Source: JBMNGH01 sp050949725 (GTDB taxonomy: Bacteria > Bacillota > Thermosediminibacteria > Thermosediminibacterales > Tepidanaerobacteraceae). Taken from it: a stretch of DNA of 64,000 nucleotides. How positions within the stretch are numbered: the first letter of the stretch is position 1; each line of letters begins with the position of its first letter. The translations under genes and the position numbers were made by a program. Below, piece after piece: positions 33,354 to 42,724 of this stretch. The notes under the pieces are model-generated. The model was given only the letters and a program-made list of their open reading frames with translations, was not told where the DNA came from and did not search any database. The DNA lies in assembly GCA_050949725.1 (NCBI GenBank), contig JBMNGH010000001.1, positions 186,001 to 250,000 of the forward strand, read 5' to 3'.

Positions 33354-34082
33354 CTAATTATTTTCATTGAGCAGACTTTCATCCAACTCGCTGAGCTTTA
33401 ACTTTTTAAACAAATCAGGTCTTTTGCGAAAGGTTCTCTTAAGGGCCTCTTTTCGCCTGAAAAGTTGTATTTCCTTGTGATTGCCAGATAACAAAACCTT
33501 GGGGACAACCATACCTCTATAAACTTCAGGTCTTGTGTACTGTGGGTATTCCAACAACCCATTGCTAAAGGATTCGTCTTCAGGTGATAGTTCGCTGCCC
33601 AGAACCCCGGGGATATGTCTGATAAGCGCATCTACAACCGTTAAGGCTGGTATTTCACCACCTGTCAGTATATAATCACCTATGGAAATTTCATCCGTTA
33701 TAAGGGTTTTTACACGTTCGTCCACACCTTCATAATGACCACATATCAGCACTAGGTGTTCTTCCTCGGCCAAATCCCGAGACAGTTTTTGATTAAAAAG
33801 CACTCCCTGAGGTGACAACAGGATTATCCGTCGCTTCGTCGTACTATGAGCCTTTGTAGCATACTCGACTGCTTCAAAAATAGGCTCCGGTTTCATGACC
33901 ATACCACATCCGCCACCATAAGGGTAATCATCAACTTTTTTATGCTTGTCTCTGGAAAAATCCCTTATGTCTACAATGTCTATCTTAACAAGTTGTTTTT
34001 CCTGCGCTCTTTTAATTATGCTTACATTCAGCGGGCTCGAGAAAAATTCGGTAAACAATGTCAAAATGTGAATGTAAAGCAC
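33354..34082 (-). CDS. trmD: tRNA (guanine-N1-)-methyltransferase TrmD
   Basis: TrmD methylates G37 of tRNAs to prevent frameshifting. The 242-residue SPOUT-class enzyme has VDDYPYGGGCGMVMKPEPIF, the knot region LLSPQGVLFNQ, LICGHYEGVDERV, SIGDYILTGGEIPA and a C-terminal helical domain with the basic RPEVYRGMVVPKVLLSGNH. The GTG start shares one base with the rimM stop, so they are translationally coupled. Confidence 0.97.
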   Translation of the reverse strand: MLYIHILTLFTEFFSSPLNVSIIKRAQEKQLVKIDIVDIRDFSRDKHKKVDDYPYGGGCGMVMKPEPIFEAVEYATKAHSTTKRRIILLSPQGVLFNQKLSRDLAEEEHLVLICGHYEGVDERVKTLITDEISIGDYILTGGEIPALTVVDALIRHIPGVLGSELSPEDESFSNGLLEYPQYTRPEVYRGMVVPKVLLSGNHKEIQLFRRKEALKRTFRKRPDLFKKLKLSELDESLLNENN

Positions 34083-34591
34083 TAAATCATTCCCTCCATA
34101 GGTTCTATTATCATTAGGCTTTTGGTCAAGTCAATCTTTTTTACCACCTGTTTTATCGCTGGGATGAGATATTCTCCACCATCATCCCCGCGCATTACAT
34201 ATACATCGTTTGCTCCAGTTTCGAAAACGTCTGTTATGACACCCAAAAATTTTTCATCTGTGTCGTAAACCTTAAGGCCAACAATATCACATGTGAAATA
34301 ATGACCTTCAGGTAGTTTTATGGCATCTTTTCGGTCAACCTTGATATCGGCTCCACGCATTTGCTTGGCATCATCAACCGTATCAATAGTCTCGAATTTT
34401 ATTACTACATGCGAATTTCCTAGAAAAATTACGGATTCAACCTTTAGTTCTGACATTTCTTGGCCATTATCCAAATAGGCTTTTTTAAGGTTATTGAATC
34501 TGTAAATATCATCTGTTAAAGGTTCAATTTTTAACTGGCCTTTCACACCCCATGGGGCAATTACTCTTCCTATTGAGAGGTACCTTATCAA
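34082..34591 (-). CDS. rimM: Ribosome maturation factor RimM
   Basis: RimM assists maturation of the 30S head. The protein (169 aa) shows IGRVIAPWGVKGQLKIEPLT at the N-terminus, the linker and the C-terminal PRC barrel with YFTCDIVGLKVYDTDEKFLG and GANDVYVMRGDDGGEYLIPA. The TTG at 34591 has AAGGTGA 5 bases upstream and gives the family N-terminus; a GTG at 34600 is part of that site. It lies between khpA and trmD. Confidence 0.95.
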   Translation of the reverse strand: MIRYLSIGRVIAPWGVKGQLKIEPLTDDIYRFNNLKKAYLDNGQEMSELKVESVIFLGNSHVVIKFETIDTVDDAKQMRGADIKVDRKDAIKLPEGHYFTCDIVGLKVYDTDEKFLGVITDVFETGANDVYVMRGDDGGEYLIPAIKQVVKKIDLTKSLMIIEPMEGMI

Positions 34592-34635
34592 GGTCTTCAC
34601 CTTAATTTCAAATTTTAATATTGTCTTAAAACTAC

Positions 34636-34863
34636 TTAAATGATCTCTACTACAACTCTTTTGCCTTCTTTGGCAGCAGCAGCTTTCACCACAGTTCTAA
34701 TCGCTTTTGCGATCCTTCCCTGCTTACCTATAACCTTTCCCATATCCTCAGGATCCACTTTGAGTTCCAAAATAATTGACTGTTCTCCTTCTACCTGGTT
34801 AACAGTAACACCATCAGGATGATCTACCAAAGCTTTGGCAATATACTCAACTAATTCTATCAA
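34636..34863 (-). CDS. khpA: KH-domain RNA-binding protein KhpA (YlqC)
   Basis: KhpA is a 75-residue single KH-domain protein that with KhpB binds RNAs and affects cell division and elongation in Firmicutes. The KH loop is GKVIGKQGRIAKAIRTVVKA with the GxxG motif. The start is TTG, well placed behind AAAGGAGG. It follows rpsP and precedes rimM, as ylqC does in B. subtilis. Confidence 0.94.
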   Translation of the reverse strand: MIELVEYIAKALVDHPDGVTVNQVEGEQSIILELKVDPEDMGKVIGKQGRIAKAIRTVVKAAAAKEGKRVVVEII

Positions 34864-34935
34864 AGTTACTTCCTCCTTTAGTTCCTTCTATTTTTTGTTG
34901 TCTTTTAATATAAGGCCATTATTAGTAATATACTT

Positions 34936-35223
34936 TTACTCCTGAACATCCTCTTGCTTTACCGGAGCACTTTTTTCAGGAGTTGTTAAGCCGACAATTT
35001 TAAAAAGATGCTTGACAGTATCTGTGGGTTTTGCACCTTTTCGGAGCCAATCAGAAGCCTTCTGCTCATCTATTTTTATTTCTGCAGGATTCGTCAGAGG
35101 ATTATAGTATCCTAATTCTTCAATAAACCTGCCATCCCTGGGCATTCTGCTGTCAGCCACCACAACTCTATAAAAGGGTTTTTTCTTGGCTCCCATACGC
35201 TTAAGCCTAATTTTTACCGCCAT
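34936..35223 (-). CDS. rpsP: 30S ribosomal protein S16
   Basis: S16 is a primary 30S assembly protein. The 95-residue sequence begins MAVKIRLKRMGAKKKPFYRV and continues with VVADSRMPRDGRFIEELGYY and DWLRKGAKPTDTVKHLFK, all family-typical. The ATG has AAGGAGGTGAAAGG upstream. It lies 13 bases after ffh and starts the ribosomal part of the operon. Confidence 0.98.
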   Translation of the reverse strand: MAVKIRLKRMGAKKKPFYRVVVADSRMPRDGRFIEELGYYNPLTNPAEIKIDEQKASDWLRKGAKPTDTVKHLFKIVGLTTPEKSAPVKQEDVQE

Positions 35224-35236
35224 CCTTTCACCTCCT

Positions 35237-36580
35237 TTAAAGACAGAAAAAAGGAAATTTAATCTTTTTCATCTTTTTGCGTCCTTTTTCCAGGTCAGTC
35301 ATCTGTTTAATCATTTTTCTGGTCTGATCATATTGTTTCAACAATCTATTTACATCTTGTATTGATGTGCCGCTACCTGCAGCAATTCTCTTTCGTCTGC
35401 TTCCATTAATTATCGAGGGGGTTCTCCTCTCTTCCATAGTCATGGAATTAATTATTGCCTCTACATGTGCAATATTTCGCTCGTCTAATTGGATACCCTT
35501 TAGTTTTTGTTGAGAAAGCCCAGGTATCATACCCATCAGCTGTTCAAGAGAACCCATTTTTTTAACCTGCTTTAACTGCTCTAGAAAATCGTTTAAATCA
35601 AATGAATGTGTTTTAAGTTTTTGCTCCAGTTCCCGAGCCTTCTTTTGATCTATTGATGAAGTTGCCTTTTCAATAAGGGTTAATACATCACCCATTCCAA
35701 GGATTCTCGAAGCCATACGCTCTGGATAGAATTGTTCAAGGTCGTCTAGTTTCTCGCCAATACCAGCGTATTTAATAGGGCATCCAGTCACCGCTTTTGC
35801 AGAAAGGGCGGCTCCTCCCCTGCTATCTCCATCTAGTTTTGTCAAAATTAAACCCGTGAGACTCAGCCGTCGGTTAAATTCTTCAGCGACATTGATCGCA
35901 TCCTGGCCGGTCATGCTGTCGACTACCAGCAATATCTCATTGGGGTGGATTACACTGCTGATGTCTAACAGTTCTTGCATTAATTCATCATCAACGTGCA
36001 TGCGGCCTGCCGTGTCAATAATCACAACATCATTTCCATGCTTTTGAGCGTGATCTAACGACATTTTAGATATGTCAACGGGTGAGAGCTTTTCCGCAGT
36101 AAATACCGGCAAGGATATTTTTTCTCCTACAATCATAAGCTGTTCAATTGCGGCAGGTCTGTATACATCAGCTGCTACTAGGAGTGGCCTTTTGCCTTTC
36201 GCAGCAAGATGTTTGCCTAGCTTACCTGCGGTAGTTGTCTTGCCTGATCCCTGAAGACCGACGAGCATTACAACGGTTATACCGGATGTAGAAAAATTTA
36301 ATTTGCTCTCTTTCGGACCCATCAGGTGAATAAGCTCATCATTGACTATTTTAATTACCTGCTGTGCCGGCGTGAGGCTTTCCATCACCTCTTGACCTAC
36401 TGCCCTTTCACTGATCTTTTTTACAAGGTTTTTGACTACCTTAAAGTTTACATCAGCCTCCAATAGCGCAAGCCGTACTTCTTTCATTGCAAGTTTTACA
36501 TCATTTTCGGACAACTTGCCTTTCCCCTTAAGCCTCTTAAATATACCTGTCAGTTTTTGTGTAAGGGACTCAAATGCCAC
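35237..36580 (-). CDS. ffh: Signal recognition particle protein Ffh
   Basis: Ffh binds 4.5S RNA and signal sequences and delivers nascent chains to FtsY. The 447-residue protein has an N helical bundle, the NG GTPase domain with VGLQGSGKTTTAGKLGKHL, VAADVYRPAAIEQL, IDTAGRMHVD, ILTKLDGDSRGG, and the methionine-rich M domain (about 300-430) with MIPGLSQQKLKG and RRKRIAAGSGTSIQDVNRLL. The GTG start is behind GGTGGTGAA. The C-terminus ends KKIKFPFFCL. The 4.5S RNA gene is not in this window. Confidence 0.98.
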   Translation of the reverse strand: MAFESLTQKLTGIFKRLKGKGKLSENDVKLAMKEVRLALLEADVNFKVVKNLVKKISERAVGQEVMESLTPAQQVIKIVNDELIHLMGPKESKLNFSTSGITVVMLVGLQGSGKTTTAGKLGKHLAAKGKRPLLVAADVYRPAAIEQLMIVGEKISLPVFTAEKLSPVDISKMSLDHAQKHGNDVVIIDTAGRMHVDDELMQELLDISSVIHPNEILLVVDSMTGQDAINVAEEFNRRLSLTGLILTKLDGDSRGGAALSAKAVTGCPIKYAGIGEKLDDLEQFYPERMASRILGMGDVLTLIEKATSSIDQKKARELEQKLKTHSFDLNDFLEQLKQVKKMGSLEQLMGMIPGLSQQKLKGIQLDERNIAHVEAIINSMTMEERRTPSIINGSRRKRIAAGSGTSIQDVNRLLKQYDQTRKMIKQMTDLEKGRKKMKKIKFPFFCL

Positions 36581-36582
36581 GG

Positions 36583-36942
36583 CTATTCACCACCTTGTTT
36601 AAGTATCATGGCTAGATCCTTGTATATGCTTTGAAGTCTTTTCCTTTGCTCGACAGGGATATCTGGTTCCAGACGTTTAACATCCGCCATAACCTTTTGT
36701 ATACGGTTTTCCATATTGATTAACTTACTTACCATTCCTAATTTATTTTCGTATTTGTTAAGTACATACTGCGCTCGACGTATAATATCATGAATGCCTT
36801 GTCTAGTTATATCGTAGTGCTCAGCGATTTCTTTTAAAGACAAATCATGAAAATAGTAGAGCTCAAAAATTTCTCTCTGTTTTTCTGTCAACAGCTCACC
36901 ATAGCAGTCATATAAAAGATTAAATAAAGTTACGTTATCCAA
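36583..36942 (-). CDS. ylxM: YlxM/p13-like helix-turn-helix protein
   Basis: YlxM is a small (119 aa) DNA-binding-like protein that binds SRP components and adjusts FtsY/Ffh GTPase function. The helix-turn-helix is clear: ELYYFHDLSLKEIAEHYDIT followed by RQGIHDIIRRA, sigma region 4-like. The start is TTG. Its ribosome binding site (CAGGTGAT) partly lies in the 3' arm of a hairpin at 36951-36974, so translation may be regulated. It lies between ftsY and ffh. Confidence 0.94.
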   Translation of the reverse strand: MDNVTLFNLLYDCYGELLTEKQREIFELYYFHDLSLKEIAEHYDITRQGIHDIIRRAQYVLNKYENKLGMVSKLINMENRIQKVMADVKRLEPDIPVEQRKRLQSIYKDLAMILKQGGE

Positions 36943-36950
36943 ATTATCAC

Positions 36951-36974
36951 CTGTAAAGTTTAAAAGCTTTACAG
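36951..36974 (-). promoter_or_regulatory. Hairpin partly covering the ylxM ribosome binding site
   Basis: An 8-bp perfect stem CTGTAAAG/CTTTACAG with an 8-base loop lies directly upstream of the ylxM TTG start. Its last two bases (AG) are the first bases of the AGGTGAT site. No T tract follows, so it is more likely a translation or processing element than a terminator. Confidence 0.45.
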
Positions 36975-37034
36975 GATAATTTTACACAAAACCAGTTCAA
37001 TAGTCAATCGCTATTTTATAATTGTTTTAGAGTT

Positions 37035-37925
37035 TTATAAAATCGCGTCTAAAAACAAGTCCGCGTCAAACTCTTGCATGTCTTCTATACCTTCACCAAG
37101 GCCGATATACCATACGGGAATGTCGAGCTCAAGGGCTACTGCTATGACAATTCCGCCTTTTGCGGTGCCATCAAGCTTTGTCAGAATAATTCCGGAAATA
37201 TCACCAGCATCTTTAAAAATTCTCGCCTGAGACAACGCATTTTGACCTGTTGTTGCATCAAGAACCATGAGACTTAATAAATTAGCTTCAGGATACTCCT
37301 TATTACTAACCCTATATAGCTTTTTTAGCTCCTCCATTAAATTTTTTTTGGTGTGTAGGCGTCCCGCCGTATCACATATAACAACGTCAATTTTTCTGGC
37401 TTTTGCGGCTTGTATGGTATCATACAAAACCGAAGCAGGATCAGAGCCCTCCTGATGTCTAATAACATCCACGCCTGCCCTTTGACCCCATATCTGGAGT
37501 TGTTCGGCAGCTGCAGCCCTAAAAGTATCTGCAGCTGCAAGCAAAACACTATAACCCCTGTTTTTCAATAAGTATGCTAGTTTCCCGATGGATGTAGTTT
37601 TTCCTACCCCGTTTACTCCGACTACCATAATTACGCACGGTTTTTTTATGCATTCTGTCTTTTTAGGAAAACAGTCTTTAATCTCATTTTTTAATGAACG
37701 CTTGATATCATCTGTTCCTCGGATTTCTCTCTTTTTGATACACTCGTTCAGGTTTTCAATCAGCTTTTGGGTGACATTCACTCCTACATCAGCTGTTATG
37801 AGTAGTTCTTCTAAGTCTTCGAGTGTCTCTTCATCAAGCTTTTTTTTAAATATTTGGTCCAGCTTATCGGCAAAATTACCCCTCGTCTTGCTCAAACCTT
37901 GTTTTAATTTTTCAAACAAACCCAT
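37035..37925 (-). CDS. ftsY: Signal recognition particle receptor FtsY
   Basis: FtsY receives SRP-ribosome complexes at the membrane. The 296-residue protein (short, without the long acidic A domain of E. coli) begins MGLFEKLKQGLSKTRGNF and has the NG domain with VVGVNGVGKTTSIGKLA near residue 100, LLAAADTFRAAAAEQLQIWG, VICDTAGRLHTKKNLM, and GIILTKLDGTAKGG. The ATG at 37925 has AGAGGTGAT upstream; an in-frame GTG 9 bases earlier is within that site. It follows smc by 22 bases. Confidence 0.98.
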   Translation of the reverse strand: MGLFEKLKQGLSKTRGNFADKLDQIFKKKLDEETLEDLEELLITADVGVNVTQKLIENLNECIKKREIRGTDDIKRSLKNEIKDCFPKKTECIKKPCVIMVVGVNGVGKTTSIGKLAYLLKNRGYSVLLAAADTFRAAAAEQLQIWGQRAGVDVIRHQEGSDPASVLYDTIQAAKARKIDVVICDTAGRLHTKKNLMEELKKLYRVSNKEYPEANLLSLMVLDATTGQNALSQARIFKDAGDISGIILTKLDGTAKGGIVIAVALELDIPVWYIGLGEGIEDMQEFDADLFLDAIL

Positions 37926-37947
37926 TGTGATCACCTCTGAATAGTAT

Positions 37948-40900
37948 TTACTGTTCCATTTTAACGGCGAGGACTTTTGATACAGCTGTGTCTTCCATCA
38001 CAACACCATAAAGTGCATCAGAAGCCTCCATTGTATTTTTGCGATGGGTTATTATTATGAACTGGGTATGACGGGATACCTTTTTTAAGTATTTTGTGAA
38101 TCGCTCAAGGTTAGATTCGTCTAAAGCGGATTCTATTTCATCCAATATGCAAAACGGTGCAGGTTTTGTGTTAAGTATCGCAAAAAGCAGGGCTATGGCT
38201 GTAAGCGAGCTTTCTCCTCCTGAAAGTAGCGATATGTTTTGGAGCTTTTTTCCCGGTGGTTGTGCAATAATTTCTATACCGGATTCTAATAAATCACCTT
38301 CACCTTCAACTATAAGTTCCGCCTTCCCTCCTCCAAACAGATCAGAGAATACATTATTAAATTCGAGGCACACCTTTTTAAAACATGTTTTAAACATCTC
38401 GGTCATAGTCTTTGTTATTTCTTCTATAAGGTTGTCCAGCTTACGTTTAGCATCCACAAGGTCCTCACGCTGCTTAGTTAAAAAATCATATCTAGTCTTC
38501 AGATTGTCGTGTTCCTCTATTGCCCGCATGTTTACAACACCGAGGGAATTTAGCTTATCCTGGACCTCAACCAACAGTTTTTCCATTGCTTGGATTTCCC
38601 CTAGGTCCCTTTTCAATTCTCTCGCTTCTCCAGGGGTAATTTCGTACTTTTCCCACAACCTGTTTTTTATCCCTGTAATTTCTGCACTATATGTGGCTTC
38701 GCTGATCTTTAAATTGTTCAATTTTTTTTCAACTTTTTTTTGCCGGTTAATTAAATCTTCCAAAATATTTTTTTGTTCGGCAATTTGACCCTTTAACAAG
38801 TCTCTGTCATTTTTTAGCTGATTAATTTTTTTCTCAACATTAACCCGCTCATCCTCAATAATGATAAGTTGTTCCTTAAGATAAGCCATCTTTTTTGATA
38901 ATGAATTTTTATTTTTTAAAATTTGACCGTTTTTCTCCGTTACTATTTCAAGCTCGGCAATCAGCTCTTTGACATTTGATTCCAATGTTTGTATTGTTTG
39001 CTTTAAATTTATTTCCTCTTGTTTCTTAGCTGAATACTCTATTTTTATGTTTGTTATATCTGAATAAAGTTTATCGCGTATTGATTTTTTTTCAGATATA
39101 CTAACCTGCAACAACTCAGCTTCATTTTGGTTCGAAACACTTTTTGAATCAAGATCCCTCTGAGCCTGCTCCAATGCTTTATATGAAGAGTCTATATCTT
39201 TCAATTGTTCGTCGATTTGTTTTCTCTCATTTTCTAGTTGTTCCTTTCTTTCAAGCCTCTCCTGCAAAATATTTCGTTTTTCTTCAATCTGCTGACTGAG
39301 TGTAGCAGACTTTATTTTTAAATCCGATATTTTGACTTGTATTTGTCCTAATGAACGCTCTTTGTCTTTTAACTCAGAAATGAGTATTTCCCTTTTTTTC
39401 TCTATATCAGTAAGATCATTTCTTATCTTTTTTATATCGGAATCATACTCAGAAATTGCTCTTTTTCTCTCGAAAATAGAAGCCGTTTTTCTCCTGCTGC
39501 CTCCTGTAATAGCACCCCCTGGGCTAAAAACCTCCCCGGCAACTGTAACTATTTTTAGGCTGTAATTACATTTTCTTGCTATTGAAATAGCGTTGTCAAT
39601 GCTATTAACTACAAGGACTCTACCTAAATAATACGAAATAATGGGATGAAACATTTTATCGTATGTAACCAATTTATCAGCTGCGGATATACATCCCTTC
39701 ATGTGAAGCAAACTCAATTCATTACAGCCTAATGATTTACTTACAACTGCTCTGAGTGGTAAAAAAGTTACCCTTCCCATTTTTTGTTCTTTTAGAAATT
39801 CAATCGCTCGCTTTGCACTTTGCTCTTCATCACAAACTATGTTTTGCAGTGCACCACCGAGTGCCGCTTCTATTGCCGCCTCATATCCCTTTTTAACAGT
39901 AATCAGTTCGGCGATAGGGCCGTATATGCCGTCAATATTTAATTTTTTGTTTTTAATGGACAGCAACAAGTTTTTTGCACCATACGAATAACCCTCAAAA
40001 TCTTCGCTTATTTCCTTTAAAGCCTTCAATTTAGAAGTCAATGCAGAAAGGGCTTGTTGGTTTTTTGAATAATTTGCATCATTGAACCTCAGTTCACTTT
40101 GCAATTGCGCTATCGCAGTCTCATAATGTTTTGCAGACTCGTCAACCTGCTTGCACTCAGATTCTATTTTTTGTTTCTCTGCCTTGGCCTTATTTATTTC
40201 TAGATTGGTCTTTTTATTGGCCTTTTCAAGGTCGTCATTTTCCTTTTTGATTTGGGAAATCCTGCCATGCAAGTTACTTTTCATTGTATTGAGATTTGAT
40301 ATTAAATTGCGTTTTTCTGAAATATAATTTAAGATGTCTATAACGTCACCTTTTAAACCTTCGAGTTGATTCTCTTCTTGTTTTATTTCACGGTCAACGG
40401 CCGAAATTTTTTCATTTAATTCATTAATTCGTATTTCAATGCAGTTTATTTCTTTTATATTATGTTCCAATTCGGAGGTTTTTAAGTTCAATGTCTTTTT
40501 ATCAGACTCGATTTTTTCACTCAGGTATTTGGCTCTCTGCTCAAGAGTATCCATCTCGTTTTTTAGCCTTATGTCCTCTTCATGTAACCATGCCAACTCC
40601 TTTTTGGTCACTTCAAATTTATTGGATGAATTATAATGTTGATGTTGAAGTTTTTCAACTTCTCTTTCTTTAAAGCCCATTTCATTTTCACAGGCTGCAA
40701 TTTTATCTCTCAAACCCTTTGATTCATTTGTAAATTCTTGTAATCTTTTTTCATAATCTGCAATGCTGTTTCTCAAAAGTATAGTTTTTTTATTTTTTTT
40801 ATCAAAATGAGCCAGATGTAAATTCACATCTATTTGTTTATATTTATCTAAAAGCCTTTTGTACTCCAATGCTTTATCCTTTTGTTCAGCTAAAGGTATT

Positions 40901-41505
40901 AGTAGAAGGCGTATTTCAGATAAAATATCATCTAGCCGAGTGATATTATTAACCGTCTCGTCGAGGCGTTTCTCTGCCTGCCTCTTTCTGGTCCTGTGTT
41001 TTGCTATACCTGCAGCCTCTTCGAGGAGTGCTCTCCTTTCTTCCGGCCGGCATTTCAAAATTTCGTCTATTTGGCCTTGGCTGATTATCGAATAGCCATC
41101 TTTACCTACACCAGTATCCATCAATAGTTCTTGTATATCTTTCAAACGGCATGGTGTTTTATTAAGATAAAATTCACTTTCCCCTGAACGGAAAGCCCTT
41201 CTTACTATGCATATTTCAGAGTACTCTACCGGAAGCATATTATCCTCGTTATCTAATGTAATCGATACTTCAGCCATACCCATGGGTTTCTTAGAATGGC
41301 TGCCCGCAAAAATTACATCTTCCAGTTTATAACCCCTTAGAGACCTAATGCTTTGCTCACCTAATACCCATCTTACAGCATCGGTGATATTGCTCTTACC
41401 GCACCCGTTCGGTCCGACAATTGCATTAATTCCTTTCTGAAAATTTATCGCAACCCTGTTTGCAAAGGATTTAAATCCGTGAAGTTCAATCTTTTTTAGG
41501 TACAA
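37948..41505 (-). CDS. smc: Chromosome segregation protein SMC
   Basis: SMC is the condensin ATPase that organises and segregates the chromosome with ScpA and ScpB. The 1185-residue length is typical. Walker A is IVGPNGCGKSNITDAVRWVL near residue 30; two long coiled coils flank a hinge (about 505-665, with GAALGGALQNIVCDEEQSAK and the Gly-rich VFSPGGAITGGSRR). The C-terminal head has the signature ISLLSGGESSLTAIALLFAI and Walker B FCILDEIESALDESN. The start is TTG with GGGGGAG upstream. It lies before ftsY as in B. subtilis, but here rnc is separated from it by spoVS. Confidence 0.98.
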   Translation of the reverse strand: MYLKKIELHGFKSFANRVAINFQKGINAIVGPNGCGKSNITDAVRWVLGEQSIRSLRGYKLEDVIFAGSHSKKPMGMAEVSITLDNEDNMLPVEYSEICIVRRAFRSGESEFYLNKTPCRLKDIQELLMDTGVGKDGYSIISQGQIDEILKCRPEERRALLEEAAGIAKHRTRKRQAEKRLDETVNNITRLDDILSEIRLLLIPLAEQKDKALEYKRLLDKYKQIDVNLHLAHFDKKNKKTILLRNSIADYEKRLQEFTNESKGLRDKIAACENEMGFKEREVEKLQHQHYNSSNKFEVTKKELAWLHEEDIRLKNEMDTLEQRAKYLSEKIESDKKTLNLKTSELEHNIKEINCIEIRINELNEKISAVDREIKQEENQLEGLKGDVIDILNYISEKRNLISNLNTMKSNLHGRISQIKKENDDLEKANKKTNLEINKAKAEKQKIESECKQVDESAKHYETAIAQLQSELRFNDANYSKNQQALSALTSKLKALKEISEDFEGYSYGAKNLLLSIKNKKLNIDGIYGPIAELITVKKGYEAAIEAALGGALQNIVCDEEQSAKRAIEFLKEQKMGRVTFLPLRAVVSKSLGCNELSLLHMKGCISAADKLVTYDKMFHPIISYYLGRVLVVNSIDNAISIARKCNYSLKIVTVAGEVFSPGGAITGGSRRKTASIFERKRAISEYDSDIKKIRNDLTDIEKKREILISELKDKERSLGQIQVKISDLKIKSATLSQQIEEKRNILQERLERKEQLENERKQIDEQLKDIDSSYKALEQAQRDLDSKSVSNQNEAELLQVSISEKKSIRDKLYSDITNIKIEYSAKKQEEINLKQTIQTLESNVKELIAELEIVTEKNGQILKNKNSLSKKMAYLKEQLIIIEDERVNVEKKINQLKNDRDLLKGQIAEQKNILEDLINRQKKVEKKLNNLKISEATYSAEITGIKNRLWEKYEITPGEARELKRDLGEIQAMEKLLVEVQDKLNSLGVVNMRAIEEHDNLKTRYDFLTKQREDLVDAKRKLDNLIEEITKTMTEMFKTCFKKVCLEFNNVFSDLFGGGKAELIVEGEGDLLESGIEIIAQPPGKKLQNISLLSGGESSLTAIALLFAILNTKPAPFCILDEIESALDESNLERFTKYLKKVSRHTQFIIITHRKNTMEASDALYGVVMEDTAVSKVLAVKMEQ

Positions 41506-41636
41506 AAAAAACTCCCCCTCACCCTCTTAAATTCTACCACAAAAGTTAATAAAACAAAAAACCTATTTTTAGGGAAGGGGTAACATTTTTAATAAAATTT
41601 CCCATCCTTTTAAGGATAGTAAAATATTGTCGCTTT

Positions 41637-41897
41637 TTAACGGGGTTCTACAATAAATTTAATAGCTGTTTTTTCATCTCCATCGATATCGATCTCGACA
41701 AAAGCAGGAATTGCTACAAGGTCAATGCCGTTCGGTGCAACAAAACCTCTTGTAATTGCAATAGCCTTTACTGCTTGGTTTACAGCCCCAGCACCTACTG
41801 CTTGAAGTTCAGCCATTCCCTTTTCCCTTAAAACGGCTGCCAGGGCTCCTGCAACGGATTTAGGCTTGGATTGAGCTGATACTTTTAGTACCTCCAT
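41637..41897 (-). CDS. spoVS: Stage V sporulation protein S
   Basis: SpoVS is an 86-residue Alba-like protein needed for normal spore development and also present in some non-spore-formers. The sequence begins MEVLKVSAQSKPKSVAGALA and continues with VGAGAVNQAVKAIAITRGFV and APNGIDLVAIPAF, all family-typical. The ATG is at 41897, 44 bases downstream of the end of a well-matched SigH promoter, in line with the SigH dependence known for spoVS in B. subtilis. A short AT-rich hairpin follows the stop. Its insertion between rnc and smc is unusual. Confidence 0.96.
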   Translation of the reverse strand: MEVLKVSAQSKPKSVAGALAAVLREKGMAELQAVGAGAVNQAVKAIAITRGFVAPNGIDLVAIPAFVEIDIDGDEKTAIKFIVEPR

Positions 41898-41950
41898 TCA
41901 ACAAGTCCCCCTTAAAATGTAATATTTATAATGCAACGTATATAAGACAT

Positions 41951-41979
41951 ATATTCTATGGGGGTTGAAAAATTCCTTC
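41951..41979 (-). promoter_or_regulatory. SigH-type promoter of spoVS
   Basis: On the minus strand GAAGGAATT fits the SigH -35 consensus RnAGGAwWW exactly, and after 11 bases ATAGAATAT fits the -10 consensus RnnGAATww exactly. It lies about 55 bases upstream of the spoVS ATG and just past the 3' end of rnc. Confidence 0.75.
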
Positions 41980-41990
41980 TTTTTTAAATA

Positions 41991-42713
41991 TTATATTTTA
42001 TGAGACTTGTATAAATCATGTAAAGCTTTAAATGCTGCCATCTGTTCAGCTTCTTTTTTGCTTTTACCCATGCCCTCGCCGAGACGCTTGCCTTTCCATC
42101 TCACTTCAACATAAAAAGTTTTATCATGATCTGGACCCTTTTCTTCCAGCACATTATAAGTAACCCTGTCGGCACAAGTCTTTTGCAATAACTCCTGAAG
42201 TGCTGTCTTATGGTCACGGATATTCTCCTCTTTTACCGCCGACTCAATAAAGTCCTTAAGATTCTCTAATATGAACCTCTGGGCGTCACCAAAACCGTTT
42301 TCAAGATATATAGCTCCTATTAATGCCTCAAATGTATCTGCTAGAATAGATGGTTTTTTTCTACCTTTAGTGTTTTCCTCTCCTTTGCCCAGTACCAAAT
42401 AATCACCCAATGATAGCTTTTTGGACACCTTTGACAAGCTCTGTTCACATACGGCGTATGCTCTTACTTTCGTCATTTGGCCTTCAGCTAAATGTTTATA
42501 ATTATTATAAAGATATTGGCTAACAGCCAATTCCAGGACAGCATCTCCCAAAAATTCGAGCCTCTGATTATTATCAATTATCTCTAAACCGTGTTCGTTT
42601 GTAAAAGACGGGTGAATAAATGCCGTATTTAATAATTCCAAATTAGCCAGCTTCAACCCCAGGTCTTTATTCAATTCCTTCAATTGTTCCAGTCGTCCTT
42701 TATCTATGAGCAT
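41991..42713 (-). CDS. rnc: Ribonuclease III
   Basis: RNase III processes rRNA and cleaves double-stranded RNA. The 240-residue protein has the endonuclease signature NQRLEFLGDAVLELAVS near residue 46, the second acidic site in ILADTFEALIGAIYLENGFG, and a C-terminal double-stranded RNA-binding domain (DHKTALQELLQKTCADRV through GKSKKEAEQMAAFKAL). It starts with ATG 11 bases after fabF and precedes spoVS and smc. Confidence 0.97.
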   Translation of the reverse strand: MLIDKGRLEQLKELNKDLGLKLANLELLNTAFIHPSFTNEHGLEIIDNNQRLEFLGDAVLELAVSQYLYNNYKHLAEGQMTKVRAYAVCEQSLSKVSKKLSLGDYLVLGKGEENTKGRKKPSILADTFEALIGAIYLENGFGDAQRFILENLKDFIESAVKEENIRDHKTALQELLQKTCADRVTYNVLEEKGPDHDKTFYVEVRWKGKRLGEGMGKSKKEAEQMAAFKALHDLYKSHKI

Positions 42714-42724
42714 TATAATACCTC

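Noticed and set aside
38096..38788. 230-residue plus-strand ORF antisense to smc
   Set aside because: It is Ser-rich, low in information and lacks a ribosome binding site; a shadow of the smc head domain.
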